Shown here one piece after another: positions 18,051 through 23,868 of a stretch of 26,954 nt of DNA. The first letter of the stretch is position 1, and each line of letters opens with the position of its first letter. A program made the position numbers and the translations under genes. The DNA lies in assembly GCA_028100865.1 (NCBI GenBank), contig JAOHJV010000007.1, positions 1-26,954 of the forward strand. The letters run 5' to 3'. A model generated the notes under the pieces. The model was not told the origin of the DNA and ran no database searches. It saw nothing but the letters and a program-made list of their open reading frames with translations. This DNA is from Candidatus Pelagibacter sp. (GTDB lineage: Bacteria; Pseudomonadota; Alphaproteobacteria; Pelagibacterales; Pelagibacteraceae).

Positions 18051-18191
18051 CTAGACTGATACGGTTAACGATTTTCTTCCTCTTGCTCTTCGTCTAGCCA
18101 AAAGTTTTTGTCCACCCTTAGTCTTCATTTTTGATCTAAAACCATGTTTTCTGGCTCGTTTAACGTTAGATGGTTGGTATGTTCGCTTCAT
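18051..18191 (-). CDS. rpmH: 50S ribosomal protein L34
   Basis: Found by reading the minus strand from ATG at 18189-18191 to TAG at 18051-18053: 46 residues. It opens with [18 protein letters not shown] and has [18 protein letters not shown], the universal L34 sequence. L34 is a small basic protein of the large subunit. It heads the long minus-strand operon and lies 4 bp before rnpA. A good promoter lies about 26 nt upstream of the start. Confidence 0.97.
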   Translation of the reverse strand: MKRTYQPSNVKRARKHGFRSKMKTKGGQKLLARRRARGRKSLTVSV

Positions 18192-18216
18192 AAAATGTGA
18201 TTAAAATTTATTAATT

Positions 18217-18252
18217 TTCGCCCTTTATAGTAACTAAATATATAAATAGCAA
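18217..18252 (-). promoter_or_regulatory. rpmH operon promoter with GC-rich discriminator
   Basis: On the minus strand TTGCTA (complement of 18247-18252, 4/6 to TTGACA) is followed by a 17-bp spacer and TATAAA (complement of 18224-18229, 5/6 to TATAAT). Transcription would start near 18217, giving a leader of about 26 nt. The bases after the -10 box read GGGCG, strikingly GC-rich for this genome. A GC-rich discriminator is the hallmark of stringently controlled (ppGpp-sensitive) ribosomal promoters, so growth-rate control of the whole operon is plausible. Confidence 0.6.
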
Positions 18253-18263
18253 ATAGAAGATTA

Positions 18264-18269
18264 TATAAT
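18264..18269 (+). promoter_or_regulatory. Likely -10 box for the VTT-family gene
   Basis: A perfect TATAAT sits 14 bp before the ATG at 18284, implying a transcription start around 18276 and a leader of under 10 nt. No good -35 hexamer lies 16-18 bp upstream, so this rests on the -10 box alone. It is divergent from the rpmH promoter within a 92-bp intergenic region. Confidence 0.4.
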
Positions 18270-18283
18270 TAGCATTGTATTTA

Positions 18284-19006
18284 ATGGAAAAAGCTAAAAA
18301 AATTAAATTATTTGTAGGATTATTTTATCTTACAGCCATTTGTTTATTTTTATATTTTTTCTTTTCAAAATTTAGCCTCCAGGAAATAACTTCTTATGAT
18401 TTTATTAGACAAAATAGATCTTATTTTTTTGAACTTAAAAATTCTAATTTATTTTTATTATCAGTAATTTTTTTAGCTCTTACAATATTGTGGGTATTTC
18501 CATTTTTAGGATTTGGGTCACCAGTTGCATTGATGGGGGGATTTATTTTTGGAAAATGGATCGGAACACTATTGGTTGTTCTAGGATTAAGTATTGGTGC
18601 AACTTTTATCTATCTGTTTGGTAATTATTTTTTAAAAGAATTAATTAGAGAAAAATTTTTAAATAAATTTCAAAATCTTGAGCAAAAATTTAAAAAATCA
18701 GAATTTATTTATTTGTTAATATATCGTTTTATAGGAGGGATACCTTGGCAATTAAGTTGTCTACTGCCGACTCTTTTTAATGTAAAAGTAAATAATTTTT
18801 TCTTTGCAACTTTGATTGGAATTATACCTCAAATATTCTTGGCCGTTTCCATTGGTAGTGGTTTAGAAAAAGTTATTGATCAAAATTCAGAGCTTCCAGG
18901 AATAACGGATATAATTTTTTCTGCAGATATTTATTTGCCAATTCTTGCTTTTTTTGGATTAATTATATTATCAATCTTTTTAAGAAAAATTTTCTACAAA
19001 AATTAA
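18284..19006 (+). CDS. TVP38/TMEM64 (VTT-domain) membrane protein
   Basis: 240 residues from the ATG at 18284; an in-frame TTG three codons upstream (18275) was set aside. Hydrophobic segments lie near residues 8-28, 54-75, 80-112, 140-190 and 215-235. The VTT core is visible: FLGFGSPVALMGGFIFGKWIG, then a GxxxGA stretch, and YRFIGGIPWQLSCLLPTLFNV, the conserved Arg/Pro re-entrant region shared with DedA/YdjX proteins. This superfamily includes lipid scramblases and transporters for lipid carriers; the exact cargo here is unknown. It stands alone on the plus strand. Its stop is 3 bp from the 3' end of a convergent tRNA gene. Confidence 0.88.
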   Translation: MEKAKKIKLFVGLFYLTAICLFLYFFFSKFSLQEITSYDFIRQNRSYFFELKNSNLFLLSVIFLALTILWVFPFLGFGSPVALMGGFIFGKWIGTLLVVLGLSIGATFIYLFGNYFLKELIREKFLNKFQNLEQKFKKSEFIYLLIYRFIGGIPWQLSCLLPTLFNVKVNNFFFATLIGIIPQIFLAVSIGSGLEKVIDQNSELPGITDIIFSADIYLPILAFFGLIILSIFLRKIFYKN

Positions 19007-19009
19007 TTT

Positions 19010-19083
19010 TGGTGCTCCCACCCTGTACTGACCAGGGAATTAGTCATTACCAATGACTTGATATACCATTTATCTATAGGAGC
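19010..19083 (-). tRNA. tRNA-Thr(GGT) with atypical T loop
   Basis: On the minus strand a full cloverleaf folds, with CCA encoded at 19010-19012. Acceptor stem GCTCCTA/TGGGAGC is 7 bp (one G-U); D stem GATA/TATC with loop AATGGTA keeps G18G19; anticodon stem AGTCA/TGACT encloses TTGGTAA (anticodon GGT, U33, A37); the variable loop is 4 nt; T stem is CCCTG/CAGGG. Every other stem pair is Watson-Crick. G1-C72, C2-G71 and the GGU anticodon fit threonine identity. The T loop is GTCAGTA, so U54 and A58 are both G while U55 and C56 remain. The gene is antisense to its flanking genes. A TATTAT -10-like box (complement of 19095-19100) lies about 12 bp upstream. Confidence 0.82.
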
Positions 19084-19183
19084 TTATGATCAAAATAATA
19101 TTTACTGATAATAAAGCATTTTTTTCAAAATATTGCCTTAATTTTTTGATGAATATGCTTTATATCTACGTGAGGAAAATTTT

Positions 19184-19384
19184 ATGGGAATTCATTACGA
19201 TTATAAATCCACTAAAGGAAACAAGCTTATGGAGAAGCAAGCTAAAAGAGAAAAAAAGCTTGCTGAAAAAAGAGCTAAAAGATTAGCTAAAGAAGGACCA
19301 AAAGAAGAGGAAGTTAAACCTAAAACATTAGATGCTTCTAAGCCCATAACTTTAGACTTTCTTACAAACCCAGATAAAGAATGA
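19184..19384 (+). CDS. Small basic protein of unknown function
   Basis: 66 residues. The first third is polar, then comes a Lys/Arg/Ala/Glu helix (about 16-40, KQAKREKKLAEKRAKRLAK), then a Pro/Glu stretch and the C-terminus [13 protein letters not shown]. The start ATG at 19184 has a good Shine-Dalgarno-like GAGGA at 19172-19176; a second ATG at codon 16 (19229) is possible. The long charged helix could be a coiled coil or bind RNA; this is not demonstrated. Its stop overlaps the next small gene in an ATGA, and dcd follows, so it probably opens the dcd-murA-hisD-infA operon. I do not recognise the family. The third-position A/T bias and charge pattern argue that it is coding. Confidence 0.65.
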   Translation: MGIHYDYKSTKGNKLMEKQAKREKKLAEKRAKRLAKEGPKEEEVKPKTLDASKPITLDFLTNPDKE

Positions 19385-19482
19385 ATTCTAAAGAAAAAAA
19401 TGAACGTTTAAGCTTAGCGCTAAGAAAAAATTTAAAAAAAAGAAAACTTTTTCAAAAAAAAACTAAGAAGAAAATTAAATAA
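19381..19482 (+). CDS. 33-residue basic protein coupled to dcd
   Basis: An ATG at 19381 overlaps the previous stop (ATGA) and the TAA at 19480-19482 shares a base with the dcd ATG (TAATG). The product has 33 residues, about half of them Lys or Arg, with the core [19 protein letters not shown]. Precise coupling at both ends argues for a translated gene. Very short Arg/Lys-rich proteins with an L-x-x-NLKRRK-like core occur in other alphaproteobacteria, and this may be their SAR11 form; that link is from memory and unproved. Its charge suggests RNA or ribosome binding. Alternatively it is only a coupling leader for dcd. Confidence 0.6.
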   Translation: MNSKEKNERLSLALRKNLKKRKLFQKKTKKKIK

Positions 19483-20036
19483 TGTCAGTTCTTTCAGATA
19501 AGTGGATTAGAAAGATGTCTAAAGAAGAGGACATGATTTCACCTTTTGAAGAAAAACAAGTCAGAGGTGACAGCATTTCTTATGGGCTATCATCATTTGG
19601 TTATGACGCTAGAGTTTCTGATGAATTTAAGATTTTTACAAATGTGAATTCTGAGATAGTGGATCCAAAAAATTTTAAACCAACAAACTTTGTTACAAAA
19701 AACGTATCAGAATGTATTATTCCTCCAAATTCATTTGTTTTAGCCAGAACAGTTGAAAAGTTTAAAATTCCGGATGATGTACTGGTTATTTGTCTTGGCA
19801 AATCTACTTATGCAAGATGTGGGATTATTGTAAATGTTACGCCTTTAGAACCAGGTTGGGAAGGGTATGTAACACTTGAATTTTCCAACACCACACCTTT
19901 ACCTGCAAAAATATATGCAAATGAGGGTGTTGCACAATTTGTCTTTTTAAAGGGAAATGAAAAACCAGAAGTTACATATGCGGATCGTGATGGAAAGTAT
20001 ATGGGTCAAACTGGGGTAACGTTACCTAAAGTTTAG
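19482..20036 (+). CDS. dcd: dCTP deaminase
   Basis: 184 residues, dUTPase/Dcd trimeric fold. It deaminates dCTP to dUTP, the precursor of dTMP. Motifs: [14 protein letters not shown] (33-46), [11 protein letters not shown] with the conserved Ser/Arg, and [17 protein letters not shown] with the catalytic Glu, followed by GVAQFVF. The ATG shares a base with the upstream 33-codon gene and murA starts 2 bp after the stop. dcd-murA linkage suggests one operon for DNA precursor and cell-wall synthesis. Confidence 0.96.
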   Translation: MSVLSDKWIRKMSKEEDMISPFEEKQVRGDSISYGLSSFGYDARVSDEFKIFTNVNSEIVDPKNFKPTNFVTKNVSECIIPPNSFVLARTVEKFKIPDDVLVICLGKSTYARCGIIVNVTPLEPGWEGYVTLEFSNTTPLPAKIYANEGVAQFVFLKGNEKPEVTYADRDGKYMGQTGVTLPKV

Positions 20037-20038
20037 TT

Positions 20039-21292
20039 ATGCAAAAACTTGAAGTCTTTGGAGCAAACAAGCTCAAAGGGCAAATAAAAATATCAGGCTC
20101 TAAAAATGCATCTCTACCAATTTTGGCAGCAACTTTATTATCAAGAAAAAAAGTTTATCTAAAAAATTTGCCTAGAGTAAAAGATATTGAGACGATGGTT
20201 AATTTGTTGCAATCATTAGGATCCAAAATCAATTTTAATAAAAATGATTTAGTTATTGATAATAATAAACAAAGTAAAAGTTTTGCATCTTATAGTTTAG
20301 TCAAAACTATGAGAGCAGGAATTTTAGTTCTTGGTCCTTTATTAGCAAAATTTGGTAATGCAAAAGTATCTCTTCCAGGAGGTTGTGCAATTGGCACAAG
20401 ACCTGTTGATATACATTTAGATGCATTATCTAAACTAGGGGTTAAGTATAAAATTATTCAAGGGTACGTTCATGCTACTGCGCCCAAGGGATTAATTGGA
20501 AGTAAAATTAAATTTTCAAAAATATCAGTTGGAGCTACTGAAAATTTAATAATTGCAGCAAGTTTTGCAAAAGGAACTACTGTTTTAAGTAATTGTGCAA
20601 TTGAACCTGAAATAAAAGATTTAGTTAATTTTTTAAAAAGTATGGGATGCAATATCAAGTGGATTAGTAAGCGTTCAGTCAAAATTGAGGGGGTATCAAA
20701 AGTTAATGAAACTACTTATCCGGTAATGTTTGATAGAATTGAGGCTGGAACTTATTTAATTGCAGCAGCTGTAACAGAGGGAGATCTAAAGATAAAAAAT
20801 ATAGTCTCCAAAATAATCCAAACAGAAATTAATGTATTAAAAAAAATAGGTGCAAAAATTAATGTTAAAAAGGATGAAGTTCATATTATAGGGAATAAAA
20901 AAATTAAAAGCATGAATATAAAAACTGCTCCATATCCTGGTTTTCCAACTGATTTGCAGGCTCAAATGATGGTATTGCTATGTAAAGCAAACAAACAATC
21001 TGTAATCAAAGAGGATATTTTTGAAAATAGATTTATGCACGTGGCTGAATTAAATCGAATGGGTGCTAAAATTTCAACTGATGGCAATAAGGCAAAAGTT
21101 CCTGGTAATATTAATTTTGAAGCAGCAGAATTGATGGCAACTGACTTAAGAGCTTCTGTTTCATTAATTCTTGCAGCCTTAACTGCAAAAGGAAAATCTA
21201 TGATTAATAGAATTTATCATCTTGACCGTGGATATGAAAATATAGAAAAGAAACTAAAAAAAGTTGGAGCAAAAATTAGAAGAGTTAATTAA
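20039..21292 (+). CDS. murA: UDP-N-acetylglucosamine 1-carboxyvinyltransferase
   Basis: 417 residues, normal for MurA. It adds enolpyruvate from PEP to UDP-GlcNAc, the first committed step of peptidoglycan synthesis. Substrate-site Lys22-Asn23 (ISGSKNA), RAGILVLGP (92-100) and the active-site loop PGGCAIGTRPVDIHL are present. Cys116 in that loop is the residue attacked by fosfomycin, so the enzyme should be of the sensitive type. Further family blocks are ATENL, DRIEAGTY, YPGFPTDLQAQ and EN(R/K)F. The stop overlaps the following DUF2948 gene by one base. Confidence 0.97.
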   Translation: MQKLEVFGANKLKGQIKISGSKNASLPILAATLLSRKKVYLKNLPRVKDIETMVNLLQSLGSKINFNKNDLVIDNNKQSKSFASYSLVKTMRAGILVLGPLLAKFGNAKVSLPGGCAIGTRPVDIHLDALSKLGVKYKIIQGYVHATAPKGLIGSKIKFSKISVGATENLIIAASFAKGTTVLSNCAIEPEIKDLVNFLKSMGCNIKWISKRSVKIEGVSKVNETTYPVMFDRIEAGTYLIAAAVTEGDLKIKNIVSKIIQTEINVLKKIGAKINVKKDEVHIIGNKKIKSMNIKTAPYPGFPTDLQAQMMVLLCKANKQSVIKEDIFENRFMHVAELNRMGAKISTDGNKAKVPGNINFEAAELMATDLRASVSLILAALTAKGKSMINRIYHLDRGYENIEKKLKKVGAKIRRVN

Positions 21293-21690
21293 TGGATAAG
21301 AAATATTTAGCAAAAATTATAGCTTCAGATAATGAAGGTTTACAAATGATTTCAGCGTATAGCGCTGGGGCAAAAGTAAAAGTATCAGATATTAAATACC
21401 TATCAGAAAACAAAGTTTTCTTGTTATCAATTGAAAGAACTAAAATCGAAACAGATCAAGAAGATAAGAAAATTAATAGTATTTGTAGGTTTGATTTTGT
21501 TGATAAAGTTAAATCTAAAAATATAGACCAAGACAATGAAGATTTAGTTTTAGAATTGATAGCAATGGATTATCTAAAAAATAAAGATGATTATGAAATT
21601 AATTTAATTTTTAACGATAATGCTCACATTGCTTTGACTACAGAAACAATTGAAGTAAGACTAGAAGATCAGAGTGAAATTAAAGACTAA
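21292..21690 (+). CDS. DUF2948-family protein
   Basis: 132 residues. The N-terminal LAKIIASDNEGLQMISAYSAGAKVKVSDIKYL matches the alphaproteobacterial DUF2948 pattern (L-x-A-x-D-x-x-x-L-x-x-ISA-x-x-Q/A-x-A-x-x-x-D-x-x-YL), then FLLSIERTKIE, CRFDFV and a C-terminal IALTTETIEVRLED. The family has no established function and is nearly always found between murA and hisD in alphaproteobacteria, which is its place here. It is predicted soluble, with no signal peptide or membrane span. It shares one base with murA upstream and one with hisD downstream, so it is likely translated in step with both. Confidence 0.85.
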   Translation: MDKKYLAKIIASDNEGLQMISAYSAGAKVKVSDIKYLSENKVFLLSIERTKIETDQEDKKINSICRFDFVDKVKSKNIDQDNEDLVLELIAMDYLKNKDDYEINLIFNDNAHIALTTETIEVRLEDQSEIKD

Positions 21691-22973
21691 TGAAAACATT
21701 AAATAGTAATAATAAAAATTTTGATAAAAATTTAGATAGCTTGCTTTTGCAAAGAAAGAAAAAAGTACAGTCAAATTCAGTTTCAGTTTCAAGTATTATT
21801 AAAGATGTCAGAAAAAATGGAGACAAAGCTTTAGTAAAATATGAAAAAAGATTTAATAAAAATATTAAAATTGTTCCATCTCAAAAACAGATTTCTAATT
21901 CAATAAAATCACTAGATAAAAAAGTAAAGCAAGCAATCGATATTGCTTATAATAGAATTTACAAATTTCACTCACTTCAAAAATTCAAGAATATCTCTTA
22001 CGTTGATAAATATAAAAATAAACTTGAGTATAAATATCTACCATTAGAGTCTGTTGCAATTTATGTACCTGGTTCAACAGCTTCATATCCATCAAGTGTA
22101 TTAATGAATGCAATTCCAGCAATTGTAGCAGGAGTTAAAAGAATTGTGATGATTAATCCTGGATTTAAGGGAAAACAAAATCCAGCAGTATTATATGCGG
22201 CACGTAAGTGTAAAATTAAAGAGATTTATTCAATAGGGGGCCCTTCAGCGATTGCAGCTGTAGCTTATGGAACAAAAAAAATAAATAAAGTTAATAAAAT
22301 AGTAGGCCCTGGAAATGCTTATGTGGCAGCAGCCAAAAAAGAAGTTTTTGGTGATGTTGGAATTGAAGGAATGACAGCAGGTCCTTCTGAAGTCACCATT
22401 GTTTGTGATAAATTTTCAAATCCAGAATGGGTTGCAAGTGATTTAATCGGGCAAGCAGAACATGATAATCTTGCTCAATGTATTTTAATTTCAAAAGATA
22501 AATCTTTAATAGATAAAGTTCAAAATGAAATTTCTAAGCAATTAAAGGAAATTCCAAGATCTTCTATTGCAAGAAAAAGCTTATCAAGTAATGGAATTTT
22601 AATGCACATTAGTTCTGATAAGAAAATAATTGACGTTGTAAATAAAATAGCACCCGAACATTTGGAGCTAAATGTAAAAAATTATAATTCATTCGTTCCA
22701 AAAATTAAAAGTTCAGGATCTGTTTGTTTAGGAAAATATGCTGTTATGGCGATGACAGACTATAATGTTGGCTCAAACCACATATTACCAACAAATGGTT
22801 CAGCTAAATATTCAAGTGGAGTAAGTGTAAATGAATTTTATAAACGGATTTCCTATATAAACTTATCTAAAAAGGGTATTGAAAGTCTTGGTCCTTCAGT
22901 TATAACACTTGCAAATTACGAAGGATTAGCAGGACACGCTCAATCTGTAAAAAAAAGAATTAGGAGAAAATAA
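21690..22973 (+). CDS. hisD: Histidinol dehydrogenase
   Basis: 427 residues. It oxidises histidinol to histidine in two NAD-dependent steps. Motifs: [20 protein letters not shown] (125-144), [17 protein letters not shown] (205-221), the zinc ligands Gln255 and His258 (GQAEHD), catalytic Glu323/His324 (APEHLE), Asp357 ([14 protein letters not shown]) and His416 (GLAGHA). All are intact. The ATG shares a base with the DUF2948 stop. In many relatives a UPF0262 gene and a phosphatase gene separate hisD from infA; here infA follows after 2 bp. Confidence 0.97.
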   Translation: MKTLNSNNKNFDKNLDSLLLQRKKKVQSNSVSVSSIIKDVRKNGDKALVKYEKRFNKNIKIVPSQKQISNSIKSLDKKVKQAIDIAYNRIYKFHSLQKFKNISYVDKYKNKLEYKYLPLESVAIYVPGSTASYPSSVLMNAIPAIVAGVKRIVMINPGFKGKQNPAVLYAARKCKIKEIYSIGGPSAIAAVAYGTKKINKVNKIVGPGNAYVAAAKKEVFGDVGIEGMTAGPSEVTIVCDKFSNPEWVASDLIGQAEHDNLAQCILISKDKSLIDKVQNEISKQLKEIPRSSIARKSLSSNGILMHISSDKKIIDVVNKIAPEHLELNVKNYNSFVPKIKSSGSVCLGKYAVMAMTDYNVGSNHILPTNGSAKYSSGVSVNEFYKRISYINLSKKGIESLGPSVITLANYEGLAGHAQSVKKRIRRK

Positions 22974-22978
22974 AATTG
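22962..22978 (+). promoter_or_regulatory. Shine-Dalgarno AGGAG plus TTG start of infA
   Basis: AGGAG at 22962-22966 is one of the few strong ribosome-binding sites in the window and lies 9 nt before a TTG start. A strong SD with a weak start codon suits expression that depends on initiation-factor levels. This site decides the start assignment for infA. Confidence 0.7.
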
Positions 22979-23191
22979 TCTAAACAAGATTTGCTTGAAT
23001 TTAAAGGAAAGGTCATGGACCTACTTCCAAATGCAATGTTTAGAGTTAAGTTAGAAAATGGGCATACCGTTACTGCTCATACAGCTGGTAAGTTAAGAAA
23101 AAATAGAATTAGAGTATTGCAAGGCGATAACGTGACAGTTGAGATGACACCTTACGACCTTACAAAAGGTAGAATAATCTTTAGGGGTTAA
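22976..23191 (+). CDS. infA: Translation initiation factor IF-1, TTG start
   Basis: 71 residues, the full S1/OB-fold IF-1. [41 protein letters not shown] and [18 protein letters not shown] are near-universal IF-1 sequence. IF-1 binds the A site of the 30S subunit and aids IF-2 and IF-3. The start codon is TTG at 22976-22978: no ATG or GTG exists between the hisD stop and the conserved N-terminus. A strong AGGAG (22962-22966) lies 9 nt upstream, inside the end of hisD. The tRNA-Phe gene begins 5 bp after the stop. Confidence 0.96.
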   Translation: MSKQDLLEFKGKVMDLLPNAMFRVKLENGHTVTAHTAGKLRKNRIRVLQGDNVTVEMTPYDLTKGRIIFRG

Positions 23192-23196
23192 TTTTT

Positions 23197-23271
23197 GCCT
23201 CGGTAGCTCAGGAGTAGAGCAGAGCCCTGAAAAGGCTTGTGTCGGAGGTGCGAATCCTTCCCGAGGCACCA
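23197..23271 (+). tRNA. tRNA-Phe(GAA) with altered D/T loop contact
   Basis: A complete cloverleaf with encoded CCA (23269-23271). Acceptor stem GCCTCGG/CCGAGGC is perfect; D stem is GCTC/GAGC; anticodon stem GAGCC/GGCTT encloses CTGAAAA (anticodon GAA); variable loop is GTGTC; T stem is GGAGG/CCTTC. The T loop is TGCGAAT instead of TTCGAAT, so position 55 is G rather than U. The D loop AGGAGTA can be read as having A at position 18 in place of G. Both partners of the 18-55 tertiary pair therefore differ. It starts 5 bp after infA and is probably processed from the infA transcript. Confidence 0.95.
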
Positions 23272-23353
23272 CCATCAACTTTTCATCTTGAAATAATTAA
23301 AAAATCAAATTAGCTTTATGGAATAATAAACAACATAAGGACTGAGAAACAAG

Positions 23354-23566
23354 ATGAGTACACTAACTGGTAAAATTAAATGGTATAATGGTAAAAAAGG
23401 CTATGGTTTCATCGAAAGAGATGACAAAGAAAATGATGCCTTTGTGCATGCATCAGCAGTTAAAGAAGCTGGCATGAGATATCTAAATGAAGGGGACAAA
23501 ATAGAATTTTCATTGGAGGACGGTCCAAAAGGTCCTTCTGCAGTTAATTTAAAAAAAATAGACTAA
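23354..23566 (+). CDS. Cold-shock-domain protein
   Basis: 70 residues, one cold-shock domain. KWYNGKKGYGFIERDD contains RNP1 (KGYGFI) and DAFVHASAV contains RNP2 (FVHAS). It binds single-stranded RNA or DNA and acts as an RNA chaperone; whether it is cold-induced cannot be told from the sequence. A purine-rich AAGGA (23337-23341) and GAGA (23344-23347) lie upstream of the ATG. The leader from tRNA-Phe is 82 bp and may start from the tRNA-Phe transcript or from its own weak promoter. A clear intrinsic terminator follows. CspA is the likely family member, but paralogues are common, so no symbol is given. Confidence 0.95.
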   Translation: MSTLTGKIKWYNGKKGYGFIERDDKENDAFVHASAVKEAGMRYLNEGDKIEFSLEDGPKGPSAVNLKKID

Positions 23567-23580
23567 TTCTAAAATGTTTT

Positions 23581-23625
23581 AAAGGGCGTTAAATCTATAA
23601 ATAGATTAACGTCCTTTTTATTTTT
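23581..23625 (+). terminator. Intrinsic terminator after the cold-shock gene
   Basis: A long imperfect hairpin starts at AAAGG (23581) and closes with CCTTT before TTTTTATTTTTA. Stem pieces are AAAGG/CCTTT, CGTTAA/TTAACG and TCTA/TAGA, with one G-U and one bulged A. Stem followed by a U tract is a classic Rho-independent terminator. It begins 15 bp after the stop codon. Confidence 0.85.
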
Positions 23626-23636
23626 ACTTGAATAAT

Positions 23637-23649
23637 GACAATTATTGTC
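23637..23649. repeat. Perfect 6-bp inverted repeat, possible operator
   Basis: GACAAT-T-ATTGTC is a perfect palindrome with one central base. Its right arm overlaps the -35 hexamer TTGTCT (23645-23650) of the predicted promoter for the tRNA-His region. A dimeric repressor bound here would block that promoter. I do not recognise the site as a known regulator's box. In an AT-rich genome a 13-bp palindrome is only modest evidence. Confidence 0.35.
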
Positions 23650-23682
23650 TAAAAGACTGACCATGATTATAAATATTACATA
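23645..23682 (+). promoter_or_regulatory. Promoter upstream of tRNA-His and hisS
   Basis: TTGTCT (23645-23650, 4/6) is followed by a 17-bp spacer and TATAAA (23668-23673, 5/6). Transcription would start near 23680-23682. It is the best sigma70-type match in the 223-bp gap between the cold-shock gene and hisS's tRNA leader. Two overlapping TATAAT boxes at 23742-23752 are alternatives closer to the tRNA but lack a good -35. Confidence 0.5.
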
Positions 23683-23720
23683 CAGAGAGACTTCAAGAAG
23701 CACTCATAGAATCTGTTTCC

Positions 23721-23745
23721 ATAGCCTGTAGGCTATTTATTTATA
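23721..23745 (+). terminator. Hairpin with U-rich tail: attenuator or small-RNA terminator
   Basis: ATAGCC-TGTA-GGCTAT forms a perfect 6-bp stem with a tetraloop and is followed by TTATTTAT. It lies about 40 nt downstream of the predicted start near 23681 and about 50 bp before tRNA-His. It could terminate a small RNA of about 60 nt, or act as a weak attenuator for the tRNA-His-hisS-hisZ unit. The U tract is interrupted by A, so termination may be partial. Confidence 0.4.
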
Positions 23746-23789
23746 ATATAATTTTTAATCCACACAAAAATAATATAAAAACAAGGAAT

Positions 23790-23864
23790 GCCTGGGTGGT
23801 GTAACGGTTAGCACGAAAGTTTGTGGAACTTTAAGTTTGAGTTCGATTCTCAGCCCGGGTACCA
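23790..23864 (+). tRNA. tRNA-His(GTG) without the G-1:C73 pair
   Basis: A complete cloverleaf with encoded CCA (23862-23864). Acceptor GCCTGGG/CCCGGGT is 7 bp and closes with G1-U72; D stem GTGT/GCAC with G18G19; anticodon stem AAAGT/ACTTT enclosing TTGTGGA (anticodon GTG); T stem TTGAG/CTCAG with the canonical loop TTCGATT. The discriminator is A73 and the base before G1 is T, so the G-1:C73 pair that marks nearly all tRNA-His is absent. This derived form is known from a subset of alphaproteobacteria that carry a divergent HisRS. The hisS gene starts 4 bp after the CCA. Confidence 0.95.
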
Positions 23865-23868
23865 AAAA

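Noticed and set aside
19011..19083. Plus-strand three-way-junction RNA with a sequestered GGAG, at first read as a riboswitch
   Set aside because: On the minus strand the same bases form a full tRNA-Thr cloverleaf with anticodon loop and encoded CCA. The plus-strand fold is its mirror image.
19086..19286. 66-codon plus-strand open frame with an AGGAG upstream
   Set aside because: Its apparent Shine-Dalgarno is the complement of the tRNA-Thr acceptor end, it overlaps a better coding frame from 19184, and its product has no coherent composition.
23272..23353. Own promoter for the cold-shock gene (TTGAAA near 23289)
   Set aside because: The hexamer at the right spacing matches the -10 consensus poorly, so the gene may instead be read through from infA-tRNA-Phe.
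23821..23868. N-terminal extension of hisS
   Set aside because: It would translate through the anticodon and T arms of tRNA-His. The ATG at 23869 gives the natural HisRS N-terminus.
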